From positions 744,001-808,000 of the forward strand of contig NZ_JABSPA010000002.1 in assembly GCF_013214175.1 (NCBI RefSeq): 64,000 nt of DNA, written 5' to 3'. Each line of letters begins with the position of its first letter. Position 1 is the stretch's first letter. This document shows, one piece after another, positions 10,328 to 18,913 of this stretch. The translations under genes and the position numbers were made by a program. The notes under the pieces are model-generated. The model was given only the letters and a program-made list of their open reading frames with translations, was not told the DNA's origin and ran no database searches. The DNA comes from Colwellia sp. GTDB taxonomy: Bacteria; Pseudomonadota; Gammaproteobacteria; Enterobacterales; Alteromonadaceae.

Positions 10328-10936
10328 TTAAAGCATTGTTGTCAAGGCTAAATACTTTTTATCAAGCGATAACACCATTGCCTTGATCTCAGATAGTGAA
10401 GCTTTGTCGTTGTTAATTATATCATCAGCTACTGCAAGTCTTTCACTGCGGCTAGTCTGACTCGCTAAAATAGCCTTCACCTCTTTTAAGGAGCTGCTAT
10501 CCCTATGCATGGTGCGTTCTAGCTGAGTCTCTTCAGTGACATCAATGACTAACACTCGGTTAACAAGGTGCAATAAATTATTTTCAATCAGTAAAGGCGC
10601 CACTAAAATACAATATGAGCTCTTTGCTGTTGCAGTTTTACTTATTAGCTGGGTTCGTATTAAAGGGTGCAATAGTTTATTCAACCAGAGTTTATCTGAC
10701 TCATTGGCAAAGATCTTACTGCGCAATAGCCCTCGATTAAGTTGACCATCTGCTTGTATATAGTCATCACCAAAATTCTCTGCAATGGCTTTTAATGCGG
10801 GACTATCAATGGCAACAACTTCTCTGGCAATGATATCAGCATCGATAACCTCAATGCCTAATTCTTGAAAATAATGTGTAACAGTGGATTTACCACTGCC
10901 AATACCGCCGGTAAGGCCAATAACTAACTTAGACAT
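10328..10936 (-). CDS. coaE: Dephospho-CoA kinase
   Basis: CoaE phosphorylates dephospho-CoA in the last step of coenzyme A synthesis. The 202-residue protein starts with the P-loop GLTGGIGSGKST at residues 7-18, followed by the conserved DADIIAREV and a lid region with PLLIEN and VLVIDV, all in family positions. It sits between pilD and zapD, as in many gammaproteobacteria, but MITE-like copy B now separates it from pilD. The bases just before the start contain a short direct duplication, ACTTAGACAT occurring twice within about 25 bases. Confidence 0.95.
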   Translation of the reverse strand: MSKLVIGLTGGIGSGKSTVTHYFQELGIEVIDADIIAREVVAIDSPALKAIAENFGDDYIQADGQLNRGLLRSKIFANESDKLWLNKLLHPLIRTQLISKTATAKSSYCILVAPLLIENNLLHLVNRVLVIDVTEETQLERTMHRDSSSLKEVKAILASQTSRSERLAVADDIINNDKASLSEIKAMVLSLDKKYLALTTML

Positions 10937-10994
10937 AATAAAATAACTTAGACATGATGAAATTGCTCAGACAAAGAATATAAACTTATTAATT

Positions 10995-11152
10995 ATACCA
11001 ATCTCATTAAATTATTGCCCACTTGTGCTGGTTAAAATACTTCATGTCGGCGTTGCTCTCAATCCCAATAGGGAGTATTGCTCAATCGAGCACCTTGACC
11101 TGATTAATTTTTCCTATGCACAACAAGATCACAAACTTAATGAAAATGGTAT
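10995..11152. repeat. MITE-like repeat, copy B (inverted relative to copy A)
   Basis: A 158-base element with terminal inverted repeats ATACCAATCTCATTAA at 10995-11010 and TTAATGAAAATGGTAT at 11137-11152. Its plus-strand sequence aligns over its full length with the reverse complement of copy A, including the shared blocks ACTTGTGCTGGTTAAAATAC and TTGCTCTCAATCCCAATAG. The right end touches the first base of the pilD stop codon (11152-11154 on the plus strand), so the element abuts a coding sequence exactly. Confidence 0.8.
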
Positions 11153-12018
11153 TAGAGTAGCTTTTCTAAATACCATGACCAAATACCTTCACCCCATAAT
11201 AAAGTGATCCAACCTGCTATCGCTAAATAAGGGCCAAAAGGGATACCTTGCTCTCTCTGATGGTTTCTAAATAACATTAAGGCAATGCCAACAATAGCGC
11301 CGACAACGGATGCCATTAAAATAAGTAGCGGCAATAATTGCCACCCTAGCCAAGCACCAAAAACAGCGAATAATTTAAAGTCGCCAAAACCCATGCCCTC
11401 TTTACCGGTTAGTAACTTAAAAAACCAAAAGAGAGAGAATAGGCTCATATAGCCCACTGCGGCGCCAATAACAGCATCGGTTAACGGGGCGAATGTACCA
11501 TTGATATTTATCAGTAAACCGAACCATAGTAGCGGCAGGGTTATCTGATCAGGCAATAACATATGATCAAAATCTATCATGGTTAATGTTATTAAGCCCC
11601 AGGTAAGAATCAAAGCAAAAAATGTTTCAGCCGTAGCGCCAAAGTGATAAGCAACAATAAGGCTTAGCAGCATTGTTGATAGTTCAACTAAGGGGTAGCG
11701 AGCAGAAATTTTATTGGCGCACTGACTACATTTCCCTTTTAATAATAACCAACTCAAGACAGGAATATTTTCATAGAATCGAATTTTATGATTACAGCAG
11801 GGACAGCTAGAATCAGGTTTAGATAAGGTCATAGCAGTAAGTTTTTTAGCTTTTACATTAGTAACTTCATCAGCTAAAAATTCTCGGCAATCATGGTACC
11901 AAGTATATTCCATCATTTTTGGAGTACGATAAATCACCACATTGAGAAAGCTGCCAATGGTCAATGAAATTAAGCCAACACTGAAATAAAACAAAGTGGC
12001 AGATTGCTGCAATGACAT
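11152..12018 (-). CDS. pilD: Type IV prepilin peptidase / N-methyltransferase PilD
   Basis: PilD cleaves the leader of type IV prepilins at the inner membrane and methylates the new N-terminal Phe. The protein has the cytoplasmic zinc domain with two Cys pairs (CPCC and CSQC), followed by multiple membrane segments. Both catalytic aspartates are visible, in MIDFDHMLLPD and in GMGFGDFKL. The frame is open back to a TTG at 12057, but the ATG at 12018 (MSLQQSATLF) fits the family N-terminus and gives 288 residues. The stop codon overlaps the end of MITE-like repeat B by one base. Substrates should be PilA at 15637-16080 and possibly minor pilins elsewhere. Confidence 0.93.
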   Translation of the reverse strand: MSLQQSATLFYFSVGLISLTIGSFLNVVIYRTPKMMEYTWYHDCREFLADEVTNVKAKKLTAMTLSKPDSSCPCCNHKIRFYENIPVLSWLLLKGKCSQCANKISARYPLVELSTMLLSLIVAYHFGATAETFFALILTWGLITLTMIDFDHMLLPDQITLPLLWFGLLININGTFAPLTDAVIGAAVGYMSLFSLFWFFKLLTGKEGMGFGDFKLFAVFGAWLGWQLLPLLILMASVVGAIVGIALMLFRNHQREQGIPFGPYLAIAGWITLLWGEGIWSWYLEKLL

Positions 12019-12168
12019 AATTAAATGATTTAAGAAAGAAAAGCTATTATCTAACAAATGGGTTACCTACATCTAAATTTAAGAAGTTTTAATTGAAGTT
12101 TATGGGAAAGTCGAGAGGCAGCAGTAATGGAGCCTTACTAGATCAGACTCTATTACTTTTGATTGTAT

Positions 12169-13428
12169 TTATACAATCGCACCAATTTGAAATATGGGTA
12201 AATACATAGCAATGATCAAGCCACCAATAACTACACCTAAAACAGCCATAATTAATGGTTCTAATAACGCAGTTAAACCATCAACAGCATCATCAACTTG
12301 CTGCTCATAGACATTAGCCACCTTGGATAACATGTCGTCAACAGCACCTGACTCTTCACCAATAGCTACCATTTGAATAACCATATCAGGAAATATTTTA
12401 CAGTTACGCATGGCTAAATTCATCTGCATACCCGAAGAAACCTCTGTTCTAACTTCAAGAATGGCATCCCTAAATACTGCATTACCGGAAGCTCCAGCAG
12501 CAGAAGCTAAGGCGTCAATTAATGGCACTCCGGCAGCAAAAGTGGTTGATAAGGTGCGAGCATAACGAGCAACTGCCGCTTTCTCTAATAAATTCCCAAT
12601 AACTGGAAGTTTTAATATGTTTTTATCAACAGTGTCCCTTAGTTTTAGGCTATTCCTATGGGCGCGTTTAAATAAAAAGCTAAAAGTAAATATTCCGGCA
12701 AGTCCTAAATACCAATAAGACTGCATAAAGTCGGATATTCCAATGACAAATAAAGTGAAAGCAGGTAACTCAGCACCAAAACTGGAAAAAACCTCTTGGA
12801 AAACAGGGACAACAAAGATTAATAAAATAGAGGTTACAACAAAAGCAATGATACAAACCGCAATAGGGTAAGTCATCGCTTTTTTAATTTTGCTCTTCAA
12901 TGCTTCGGCTTTTTCTTTATAGGTGGCAATACGGCCATAGATAGTCTCTAATGAACCTGATTGTTCACCAGATGCCACTAGATCACAATAAAGATCATCG
13001 AAATAAAGCGGGTGATCACGCAAACAGTCCGATAATGGAATACCTGAGGACAATTTTGACTCTACATCAGCGAGTAATTTACGCATTTTGCCATTATCAT
13101 GGCCCTTACCAATCATTTGGATAGTTTGCACTAGCGGCACACCTGCGCCTAACATGGTGGCAATTTGACGGGTAATAACGGCAATATCGCCTGGAGTTAT
13201 AGCCTTATCGCCACCACCCAGACCAAATAAAGGTTTAGCCTTTTTCTTGACTCTACTAGGTGTTATTCCCTGCTTACGAAGTTGCGCTTTTAATTCGATA
13301 ATACTATTAGCTGGCAATTCACCGTTGATTTTTTTGCCTTTTCGGTTAACGCCGTGCCAAATAAAAATTTCTTGCTCTTTGACTTTATTTAGCTTCTTAG
13401 CCGATTTTTTTGTAGTTGTAATAGCCAT
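12169..13428 (-). CDS. pilC: Type IV pilus inner-membrane platform protein PilC
   Basis: The 419-residue protein has two T2SSF domains, each with its membrane segments. The first includes GAGVPLVQTIQMIGKG and the second AAGVPLIDALASAAG. PilC couples the assembly ATPase PilB to pilin extraction from the membrane. It has a basic Lys-rich N-terminus, then the usual QEIFIWHGVNRKGKKI opening. It lies between pilB and pilD in the canonical order, with about 110 bases before pilB and 150 before pilD, and is presumably transcribed with them. Confidence 0.96.
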   Translation of the reverse strand: MAITTTKKSAKKLNKVKEQEIFIWHGVNRKGKKINGELPANSIIELKAQLRKQGITPSRVKKKAKPLFGLGGGDKAITPGDIAVITRQIATMLGAGVPLVQTIQMIGKGHDNGKMRKLLADVESKLSSGIPLSDCLRDHPLYFDDLYCDLVASGEQSGSLETIYGRIATYKEKAEALKSKIKKAMTYPIAVCIIAFVVTSILLIFVVPVFQEVFSSFGAELPAFTLFVIGISDFMQSYWYLGLAGIFTFSFLFKRAHRNSLKLRDTVDKNILKLPVIGNLLEKAAVARYARTLSTTFAAGVPLIDALASAAGASGNAVFRDAILEVRTEVSSGMQMNLAMRNCKIFPDMVIQMVAIGEESGAVDDMLSKVANVYEQQVDDAVDGLTALLEPLIMAVLGVVIGGLIIAMYLPIFQIGAIV

Positions 13429-13539
13429 AGTTAACCTTATCCATGAATTTATTTACTTCTAGTTTTAGATGACGTGAGTAAAGTTTTTATTAATCGTAAC
13501 TTATTTACTTAAGAGTAAGTAATTTAACAACGTTCTATC

Positions 13540-15240
13540 TTATGCGGTAGTCACGCGGTTAATTTCTTCTAAACTAGTCATGCCGCTCATTGCTTTTATC
13601 AAGCCAGATTGACGTAAATTGTTATAGCCTTCTTTTTGACATTGAGTGGCAATGTCAAGAGAGTTACCGCCTTCCATAATAATAGAAGCTATGGTTGGAC
13701 TAATCTTTATTACTTCATAAATACCTACTCGCCCCTTGTATCCGCCAGTACAGTGGCTGCAGCCTACCGGTTTAAATAGTGTTATTTCTGAGAGTTTATC
13801 AGCAGGAAAGCCTTGCTCAGCTAATTGCATCTCAGATAGCTGCTCTTCTTCTTTACACTGTGGACATAACCGTCTTGCCAAGCGCTGGGCAATAATTATA
13901 GACACAGAACTGGCAACGTTATATGAAGGCACGCCCATATTTAATAAGCGAGTTAAGGTTTCCGCGGCTGAGTTGGTATGAAGTGTCGATAATACTAAAT
14001 GGCCAGTTTGTGCTGCTTTAATGGCAATTTCAGCAGTCTCAAGATCACGAATTTCGCCGACCATAACAATATCGGGATCTTGTCGTAAAAATGACCGCAA
14101 GGCACTGGGGAAGGTTAAACCGGCACGGTTATTAATTTGTACTTGGTTAATTCCCTCAAGGTTAATTTCCACCGGATCTTCAGCGGTGGAAATATTCCTT
14201 TCTTCCGTATTGAGGATATTTAAACCGGTATACAAGGACACTGTTTTACCTGAGCCCGTTGGTCCAGTAACTAAAATCATACCTTGGGGTTGTTCTAAGG
14301 CATCCATGTATATTTTCTTTTGTTCAGGATCATAGCCCAACATATCAATGCCAAGCATGGCACTGGAGGAGTCTAATATCCGCATTACCACCTTCTCACC
14401 CCACATGGTGGGAAGGGTACTGACACGAAAATCTATGGATTTTTTCTTTGACAGTGCTAACTTAATGCGACCATCTTGTGGTACTCGGCGCTCAGCGATA
14501 TCTAATTTCGACATGACTTTTAAGCGGGCAGCCATTCTCGAGGCTAGGGCCACCGGCGGTTTAGCTATTTCAGACAATATGCCATCAATACGGAAACGGA
14601 TGCGGAAGGATTTCTCATAGGGTTCAAAATGTAAATCGGAGGCGCCTTTTTTAATAGCATCAAGTAAAATTTTATTGATAAATACTACAATGGGGGCATC
14701 ATCTTCCCTGTTAGCATTGTCTTCTTCTTTCTTGGCTTCTTCGACATCTATGCCCGCTAATTCTTCGGAGTCAATATCACTGATATCTAGGGCATCACTT
14801 TCATCTTCGAGAACTTTTTCAATGCAAGCTTGTAAGCTTGTCTCTTCACATAACACCAGCTCGGTGCTGTAACCAGTATTAAATTGAATTTCTTCAAGTG
14901 CATCTAAGTTCGTGGGATCTGACATAGCAACAAAAAGCACTTTACCACGTAAATATAGTGGTAGCGCATTATGTTTTATTATCAGTTTTTCGTTTCGTAT
15001 TCCATCAGGAACAAGAGTAGTATCAAAGTTATTCAGTTTAATTTGTGGATAGCCAAAGCTTTTAGACAGTACTTTGGCAATACTTTTACCATCTATATTT
15101 TTATTTTCGATTAGAAAACGAATAAAGGGTTTGTTTTTTCCGACGAATTCCGCGGTAATGTCATCAATTGATTCTAGAGGAATAAGGTTCTGCTTGGACA
15201 GTGCCGATAAAACACTAGATTGCTGATGACTTCCTTTCAT
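13540..15240 (-). CDS. pilB: Type IV pilus assembly ATPase PilB
   Basis: PilB is the hexameric extension motor of the type IV pilus. The start at 15240 ([17 protein letters not shown]) gives 566 residues, close to other PilB proteins; the frame runs on to 15321 but the extra 27 residues have no family counterpart. It has an N-terminal MshEN-type domain, the Walker A motif [12 protein letters not shown], the Walker B region [17 protein letters not shown] and a C-terminal tetracysteine zinc site (CPQC and CSHC). It is separated from pilA by about 400 bases that include a terminator, so it probably has its own promoter. Confidence 0.95.
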   Translation of the reverse strand: MKGSHQQSSVLSALSKQNLIPLESIDDITAEFVGKNKPFIRFLIENKNIDGKSIAKVLSKSFGYPQIKLNNFDTTLVPDGIRNEKLIIKHNALPLYLRGKVLFVAMSDPTNLDALEEIQFNTGYSTELVLCEETSLQACIEKVLEDESDALDISDIDSEELAGIDVEEAKKEEDNANREDDAPIVVFINKILLDAIKKGASDLHFEPYEKSFRIRFRIDGILSEIAKPPVALASRMAARLKVMSKLDIAERRVPQDGRIKLALSKKKSIDFRVSTLPTMWGEKVVMRILDSSSAMLGIDMLGYDPEQKKIYMDALEQPQGMILVTGPTGSGKTVSLYTGLNILNTEERNISTAEDPVEINLEGINQVQINNRAGLTFPSALRSFLRQDPDIVMVGEIRDLETAEIAIKAAQTGHLVLSTLHTNSAAETLTRLLNMGVPSYNVASSVSIIIAQRLARRLCPQCKEEEQLSEMQLAEQGFPADKLSEITLFKPVGCSHCTGGYKGRVGIYEVIKISPTIASIIMEGGNSLDIATQCQKEGYNNLRQSGLIKAMSGMTSLEEINRVTTA

Positions 15241-15636
15241 AACGTTTAGAGATAACCTTTTGGAAATATTAAAATTGTGCTTAATAGAATCAGTGTAACT
15301 TATAAAAGTATAAAAGAACAAAGGGATTTATACTTAGAAGCTGAATATAGTTAACTAAATGGCTGACACAAAAATTTCAGGAGGAAATGTGTTTTGTTAT
15401 TACAATTTGACTAATACAATCTAGCAAGTTATTAAAAGTATTAATTATGTTTTTTAGAGTGTTAAAGCTATGTTAATCATATGGATGACGTTTCTTAACC
15501 GGAAAGTATAGCTATAGATAAGGGAAAAAATAAACGAGAATAAACAGAGTTTTCTATAGTCTTTCAATAAGAAAGCTCCCGAAGGAGCTTTAGCATGAAT
15601 AACTGATTAACAAGCTATTTAATTTTTATCGTTGGA
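15241..15636. other. Gap between pilA and pilB
   Basis: This 396-base gap holds the pilA terminator at its right end (15571-15592). The rest is AT-rich, with no open frame that resembles a gene, and should contain the pilB promoter on the minus strand. I could not identify a convincing sigma-70 or sigma-54 promoter in it. Confidence 0.5.
15571..15592 (-). terminator. Terminator after pilA
   Basis: Read on the minus strand, AAAGCTCC and GGAGCTTT form an 8-bp stem with a TTCG loop, a very stable tetraloop, followed by a T-rich tract. It lies about 45 bases after the pilA stop. Confidence 0.7.
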
Positions 15637-16080
15637 TTATATAGAAGTACAATCAACCCAACCAGAGGCACAAACATCAGTACCACCAGCTGACGTAATA
15701 GTCCATGTAACCAATGTATCAGTTGGTACAGGGGTATTTATCACTGTTTCATCCGTACCATCACCGTCAATATCGCCTAAAGTAATTGCAATAACGCCAT
15801 CTGTAACACCAGTAACAATACCTGTGGCAGCAGGTATTCTATTACCTCCAGCGTCACAGCCGGCAGCAACGCCGCCATTAGTTTGAATACATAAAGATAC
15901 AGCTAATTTATATGCCCCTGCTTCTGTTATTGTCGATTGAGCCGTGGCATTTCTAGTATATTCACGGTACTGCGGTATTGCTACTGCCGCCAAAATACCG
16001 ATAATCGCTACAACGATCATTAATTCAATTAGAGTAAAACCTTTTTGTGTACTTTTTTTCATTTGTTGTAAGTTTTTCAT
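15637..16080 (-). CDS. pilA: Major type IV pilin PilA
   Basis: The 147-residue prepilin has a 14-residue basic leader ending in Gly14, cleavage before Phe15 and the FTLIELMIV signature with Glu5 of the mature protein (Glu19). A hydrophobic assembly helix follows. Four cysteines (64, 75, 137, 144) could form two disulfides, the last pair closing a C-terminal D-loop. Residues 103-111 (DIDGDGTDE) resemble a calcium-binding loop. The ATG at 16080 is preceded by GGAA at normal distance; Met7 is an alternative start. It heads the pilABCD series, as in Pseudomonas and Vibrio. Confidence 0.95.
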   Translation of the reverse strand: MKNLQQMKKSTQKGFTLIELMIVVAIIGILAAVAIPQYREYTRNATAQSTITEAGAYKLAVSLCIQTNGGVAAGCDAGGNRIPAATGIVTGVTDGVIAITLGDIDGDGTDETVINTPVPTDTLVTWTITSAGGTDVCASGWVDCTSI

Positions 16081-16630
16081 AATTATATTTCCATCTGTTT
16101 TTTACGGGGGCTAACTTCATACTGCGACAAATTTTATTAAATGTAAAACTTTGTTGCGACTTTTTTTTATTTTTATTACTGGTTAACCATCAATCGATTA
16201 TTTTGTAACCCATTATTAACTAAAGGTTAACTTTTGCCCGAGGATTTTTACTCTATTACCTAAATAACGCTAAGGGCTATCAGCTTCAATATAAATGGAT
16301 CAAAGTTGTGATCAATTTAAAATGAGTTTTCTTAAAATGATGACTCCCTTATAGGTAATAGCAGTAATAAATCTCAATGTACTAAGCTCGGTTATTACTA
16401 ACAATAAGCTAAGTGACCTTTGACATATTGAAAGATACAGTAATAAAGTTATTCAGGCTATTACAGGCTATTACAAACACAAGCTATTTAGCCTTACACT
16501 TACGTTTCTTTGACGATATTTACTTAATTTGAACCTCATTCAATGACACAAACAAGTAAACCTCTTCATAGTAGAAGACATTATTTAAAAAACAATGGCA
16601 AATATAGGTGATCTTTGCTATTTATTTCTG

Positions 16631-16636
16631 TATAAT
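16631..16636 (+). promoter_or_regulatory. Likely -10 box of the rplM-rpsI promoter
   Basis: A perfect TATAAT is followed by a GC-rich CCGCGCTCCC discriminator, a combination typical of growth-controlled ribosomal promoters. No good -35 hexamer lies at 16-18 bases upstream. Confidence 0.6.
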
Positions 16637-16750
16637 CCGCGCTCCCTGCGTTACAAATGCCTATTGTTTTGTGGTTTCTTGTTAAGTCCCCTATAAACAG
16701 TGGCGCTGGACTCGATGCTCGAAGGGGCAGTGGCGTAGTCCATTTAACGG

Positions 16751-16778
16751 ACAATATAAGCTTATTGGCTTTTATTGT
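16751..16778 (+). promoter_or_regulatory. Hairpin in the rplM leader, possible L13 autoregulatory element
   Basis: ACAATATAAGC (16751-16761) pairs with GCTTTTATTGT (16768-16778), giving ten base pairs with one internal mismatch and a 6-base loop. It ends 34 bases before the L13 start codon. E. coli L13 represses its own operon through the mRNA leader, so this is a plausible site, but the match is structural inference only. Confidence 0.35.
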
Positions 16779-16812
16779 TATTTAAGTAACATTTATAAGA
16801 TTGGGTTTTTTA

Positions 16813-17241
16813 ATGAAAACTTTTGTAGCTAAACCAGCAAGCGTACAACGCGAATGGTTCTTAGTGGACGCCGAAGATAAAACTTTAGGTCGTATCGCTA
16901 CCGAAATTGCAAGCCGTTTACGCGGTAAGCATAAAGTAGAATATACTCCTCACGTAGATACTGGCGATTATATCGTTGTTATCAATGCTGAGAAAGTACG
17001 TGTAACAGGTAACAAAGCGAAAGGTAAAATTTACTACTCGCATACTGAGTTCCCTGGTGGTCTTAAGCAAATTAGCTTTGAAAAGCTAATTGAAAAAGCA
17101 CCAACGCGCGTTCTTGAATTTGCTGTTAAAGGCATGTTACCTAAAGGTCCTTTAGGTCGTGAAATGTTCCGCAAATTAAAAGTATATGCAGGCCCAGAGC
17201 ATGCACATACTGCACAACAACCACAACTTTTGGAGCTTTAA
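16813..17241 (+). CDS. rplM: 50S ribosomal protein L13
   Basis: L13 is an early-assembly protein of the large ribosomal subunit. Starting at the ATG at 16813 ([15 protein letters not shown]) gives 142 residues, the same length as E. coli L13. The [19 protein letters not shown] and [20 protein letters not shown] segments are near-universal. An in-frame TTG at 16801 would add four residues without support. It is followed after three bases by rpsI, the universal pairing. Confidence 0.98.
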   Translation: MKTFVAKPASVQREWFLVDAEDKTLGRIATEIASRLRGKHKVEYTPHVDTGDYIVVINAEKVRVTGNKAKGKIYYSHTEFPGGLKQISFEKLIEKAPTRVLEFAVKGMLPKGPLGREMFRKLKVYAGPEHAHTAQQPQLLEL

Positions 17242-17244
17242 GCA

Positions 17245-17637
17245 ATGGCTGATAATCAATATTACGGTACTGGTCGTCGCAAGAGCTCAACTGCTCGTGT
17301 GTTTATGAAAGCTGGTAACGGTGTAATCACAATTAATAAACGTGATATCGCGGAATACTTTCCACGTGAAACGGCTGTTATGGTTGTTCGTCAACCATTA
17401 GAGTTAGTTGAAATGGTAGAAAAGTTTGACTTTAACATCACTGTAACTGGTGGTGGTATTTCTGGTCAAGCTGGCGCGATTCGTCACGGTATTACTCGTG
17501 CATTAATGGTATTCGATGAAACTTTACGTGGTTCTCTACGTGCTGCTGGATTCGTTACTCGTGATGCGCGTAAAGTTGAACGTAAGAAAGTTGGTCTTCA
17601 TAAAGCACGTAAGAAGCCACAATTCTCAAAACGTTAA
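17245..17637 (+). CDS. rpsI: 30S ribosomal protein S9
   Basis: S9 sits in the head of the small ribosomal subunit; its C-terminal tail reaches the P-site tRNA. The 130-residue protein opens with [17 protein letters not shown], contains [20 protein letters not shown], and ends in the basic tail [11 protein letters not shown] with the invariant terminal Lys-Arg. A GGAG ribosome-binding site lies inside the end of rplM. Two tandem terminator-bearing repeats follow. Confidence 0.98.
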   Translation: MADNQYYGTGRRKSSTARVFMKAGNGVITINKRDIAEYFPRETAVMVVRQPLELVEMVEKFDFNITVTGGGISGQAGAIRHGITRALMVFDETLRGSLRAAGFVTRDARKVERKKVGLHKARKKPQFSKR

Positions 17638-17660
17638 TTTTCGTTATGCTCAACATTTAT

Positions 17661-17820
17661 GCTGCGTTGTTATCATTATTCGTCCCAGTCATTTAGTTTA
17701 TCTAAATTCAGGGACTCTTAATTCAACGCCTTGCCTAAAGGCTGATCATTTAGAAAATAGCAGCCAGATATGCAATATGTATATATGGCTGCAAAAAACC
17801 GACCTTGTGTCGGTTTTTTT
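17661..17820 (+). repeat. Tandem repeat unit 1, ending in hairpin plus terminator
   Basis: This unit begins near GCTGCGTTGTTATCATTATTC and contains the conserved block GGACTCTTAATTCAACGCC (17712-17730). It has a 15-bp hairpin with one mismatch at 17760-17792 and ends in a strong intrinsic terminator at 17793-17820 (ACCGAC/GTCGGT stem flanked by A and T tracts). It matches unit 2 at 17840-18010 throughout. It could be a small RNA gene or simply the rpsI terminator region, duplicated. Confidence 0.7.
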
Positions 17821-17839
17821 ATGCCTGAAATATGAGTAC

Positions 17840-18010
17840 GCTGTGTTGTTACTATTATTCGTCCTAATCATTTAGTTAATCTACTTTTAGCTAAAATAAG
17901 TAGGGACTCTTAATTCAACGCCTTGTCTAATTGCCGAACATTTAGAAAATATGAGCCATATACACAGCGTGTATATGGCTTCAAAAAACCGACCTAGTGT
18001 CGGTTTTTTT
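17840..18010 (+). repeat. Tandem repeat unit 2, ending in hairpin plus terminator
   Basis: This unit begins near GCTGTGTTGTTACTATTATTC, has the same conserved block at 17904-17922 and an extra self-complementary segment (CTACTT...AAGTAG). It has a perfect 12-bp hairpin at 17954-17980 (AGCCATATACAC, loop AGC, GTGTATATGGCT) and an intrinsic terminator at 17983-18010 almost identical to that of unit 1. Stem bases differ from unit 1, yet pairing is kept. Confidence 0.7.
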
Positions 18011-18240
18011 ATATCTATCATTTCCTTTCATTTAAGTATCAAGTTTCATTTCTTCTAGTATAAATAAGCTTTATTTATTCTATTTCAAAGTATTTCAAAT
18101 TATTTCTGCTTTTACAGTACCTAAGCCCCTTTTTACCTTGTAAAAAACGCGCTATTTCTTTATGATCGTAAAAATTTTTTTGTCGATATACCACTTGGTA
18201 TAAATTTGAGCTAATAAAAACAGCAGTCCCACATATGGCG

Positions 18241-18246
18241 TATAAT
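18241..18246 (+). promoter_or_regulatory. Possible -10 box of the petABC promoter
   Basis: A perfect TATAAT lies 65 bases before the petA start codon. The -35 region is poor (AAACAG at 17-base spacing), so the promoter may need an activator or may be weak. Confidence 0.4.
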
Positions 18247-18310
18247 CTATATTACGCTTCGTTTGGTATAAAAATAACTGTTTTGTTAGAGTCTTAGTTG
18301 GAGAGTATAA

Positions 18311-18913
18311 ATGAGCAATGTGCCTGTGAATAACGGCCGCAGACGCTTCCTAACTGCAGCTACCGCTGTTGTTGGTGGTGTTGGTGTGGTCGGAGCAGCT
18401 GTGCCTTTTATTGCTTCCTGGAACCCAAGTGCTCGCGCGAAAGCTGCGGGTGCTCCAGTTGAAGTTAATGTAGGTAAAATACAGCCTGGTCAATTAATCC
18501 GTGCAGAATGGCGAGGTAAACCCGTTTACGTCGTCCGTAGAACGGAAAAGACAGTTAGTGATTTAGCTAAGCATGATGACCAGTTGCGAGATCCCAATTC
18601 AGAAAAGGCGCAACAGCCTAGTTATGCAACCAACGCTTATCGCTCAATTAAACCTGAGTTTTTAGTTGCCTTAGGTGTTTGTACTCATTTAGGTTGTGCT
18701 CCAACTCACCATGGCGGTGATTTTGAGGAATTCGTTGAAGGCGTTCCAAACGGTTTCTTCTGTCCATGTCACGGTAGTAAATTTGATATGGCTGGCCGAG
18801 TTTTTCAAGGCGTTCCTGCACCATTAAACTTAGTGGTTCCCGAGCACTCATTTATTAGTGATGACACCCTATTAATTGGTGTTGGCCCAGATGCAAATAA
18901 GGGAGACGCATAA
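18311..18913 (+). CDS. petA: Cytochrome bc1 Rieske iron-sulfur subunit
   Basis: The Rieske subunit passes electrons from ubiquinol to cytochrome c1. The 200-residue protein has a twin-arginine-like start (NNGRRRFLTAATAV) and a single membrane anchor at about 15-36. The two cluster-binding boxes are Cys124/His126 with disulfide Cys129, in CTHLGC, and Cys151/His154 with disulfide Cys153, in CPCHGSKFD. Its stop codon overlaps the petB start (TAATG), which indicates tight translational coupling. A GGAGAGTATAA ribosome-binding region precedes the ATG. Confidence 0.97.
   Translation: MSNVPVNNGRRRFLTAATAVVGGVGVVGAAVPFIASWNPSARAKAAGAPVEVNVGKIQPGQLIRAEWRGKPVYVVRRTEKTVSDLAKHDDQLRDPNSEKAQQPSYATNAYRSIKPEFLVALGVCTHLGCAPTHHGGDFEEFVEGVPNGFFCPCHGSKFDMAGRVFQGVPAPLNLVVPEHSFISDDTLLIGVGPDANKGDA

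Larger units (their letters stand above)
16081..16812. other. Divergent intergenic region between pilA and rplM
   Basis: This region of about 730 bases separates divergent pilA and rplM. Its left side is AT-rich with T tracts and must hold the pilA promoter; I saw no GGCAC-type sigma-54 element. Its right side contains the rplM -10 box (16631-16636) and a leader of about 170 bases with hairpins. No protein gene was recognised. Confidence 0.5.
17638..18310. other. Gap between rpsI and petA with tandem repeats
   Basis: This 673-base gap holds two tandem copies of a repeat of about 160-170 bases (listed separately). A stretch of about 300 AT-rich bases follows, with a 7-bp palindrome (TATACCA-CT-TGGTATA at 18187-18202) and the probable petABC promoter. 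No protein gene was recognised. Confidence 0.6.

Noticed and set aside
13736-14872. Several plus-strand frames opposite pilB
   Set aside because: They are antisense to a conserved ATPase gene, and none has a recognisable domain.
16081-16260. Sigma-54 promoter for pilA
   Set aside because: No GGCAC...TGC pair with the correct spacing was found upstream of pilA on the minus strand.
17516-17875. Open frame running from rpsI into the tandem repeats
   Set aside because: It overlaps rpsI in another frame and has no ribosome-binding site or recognisable product.
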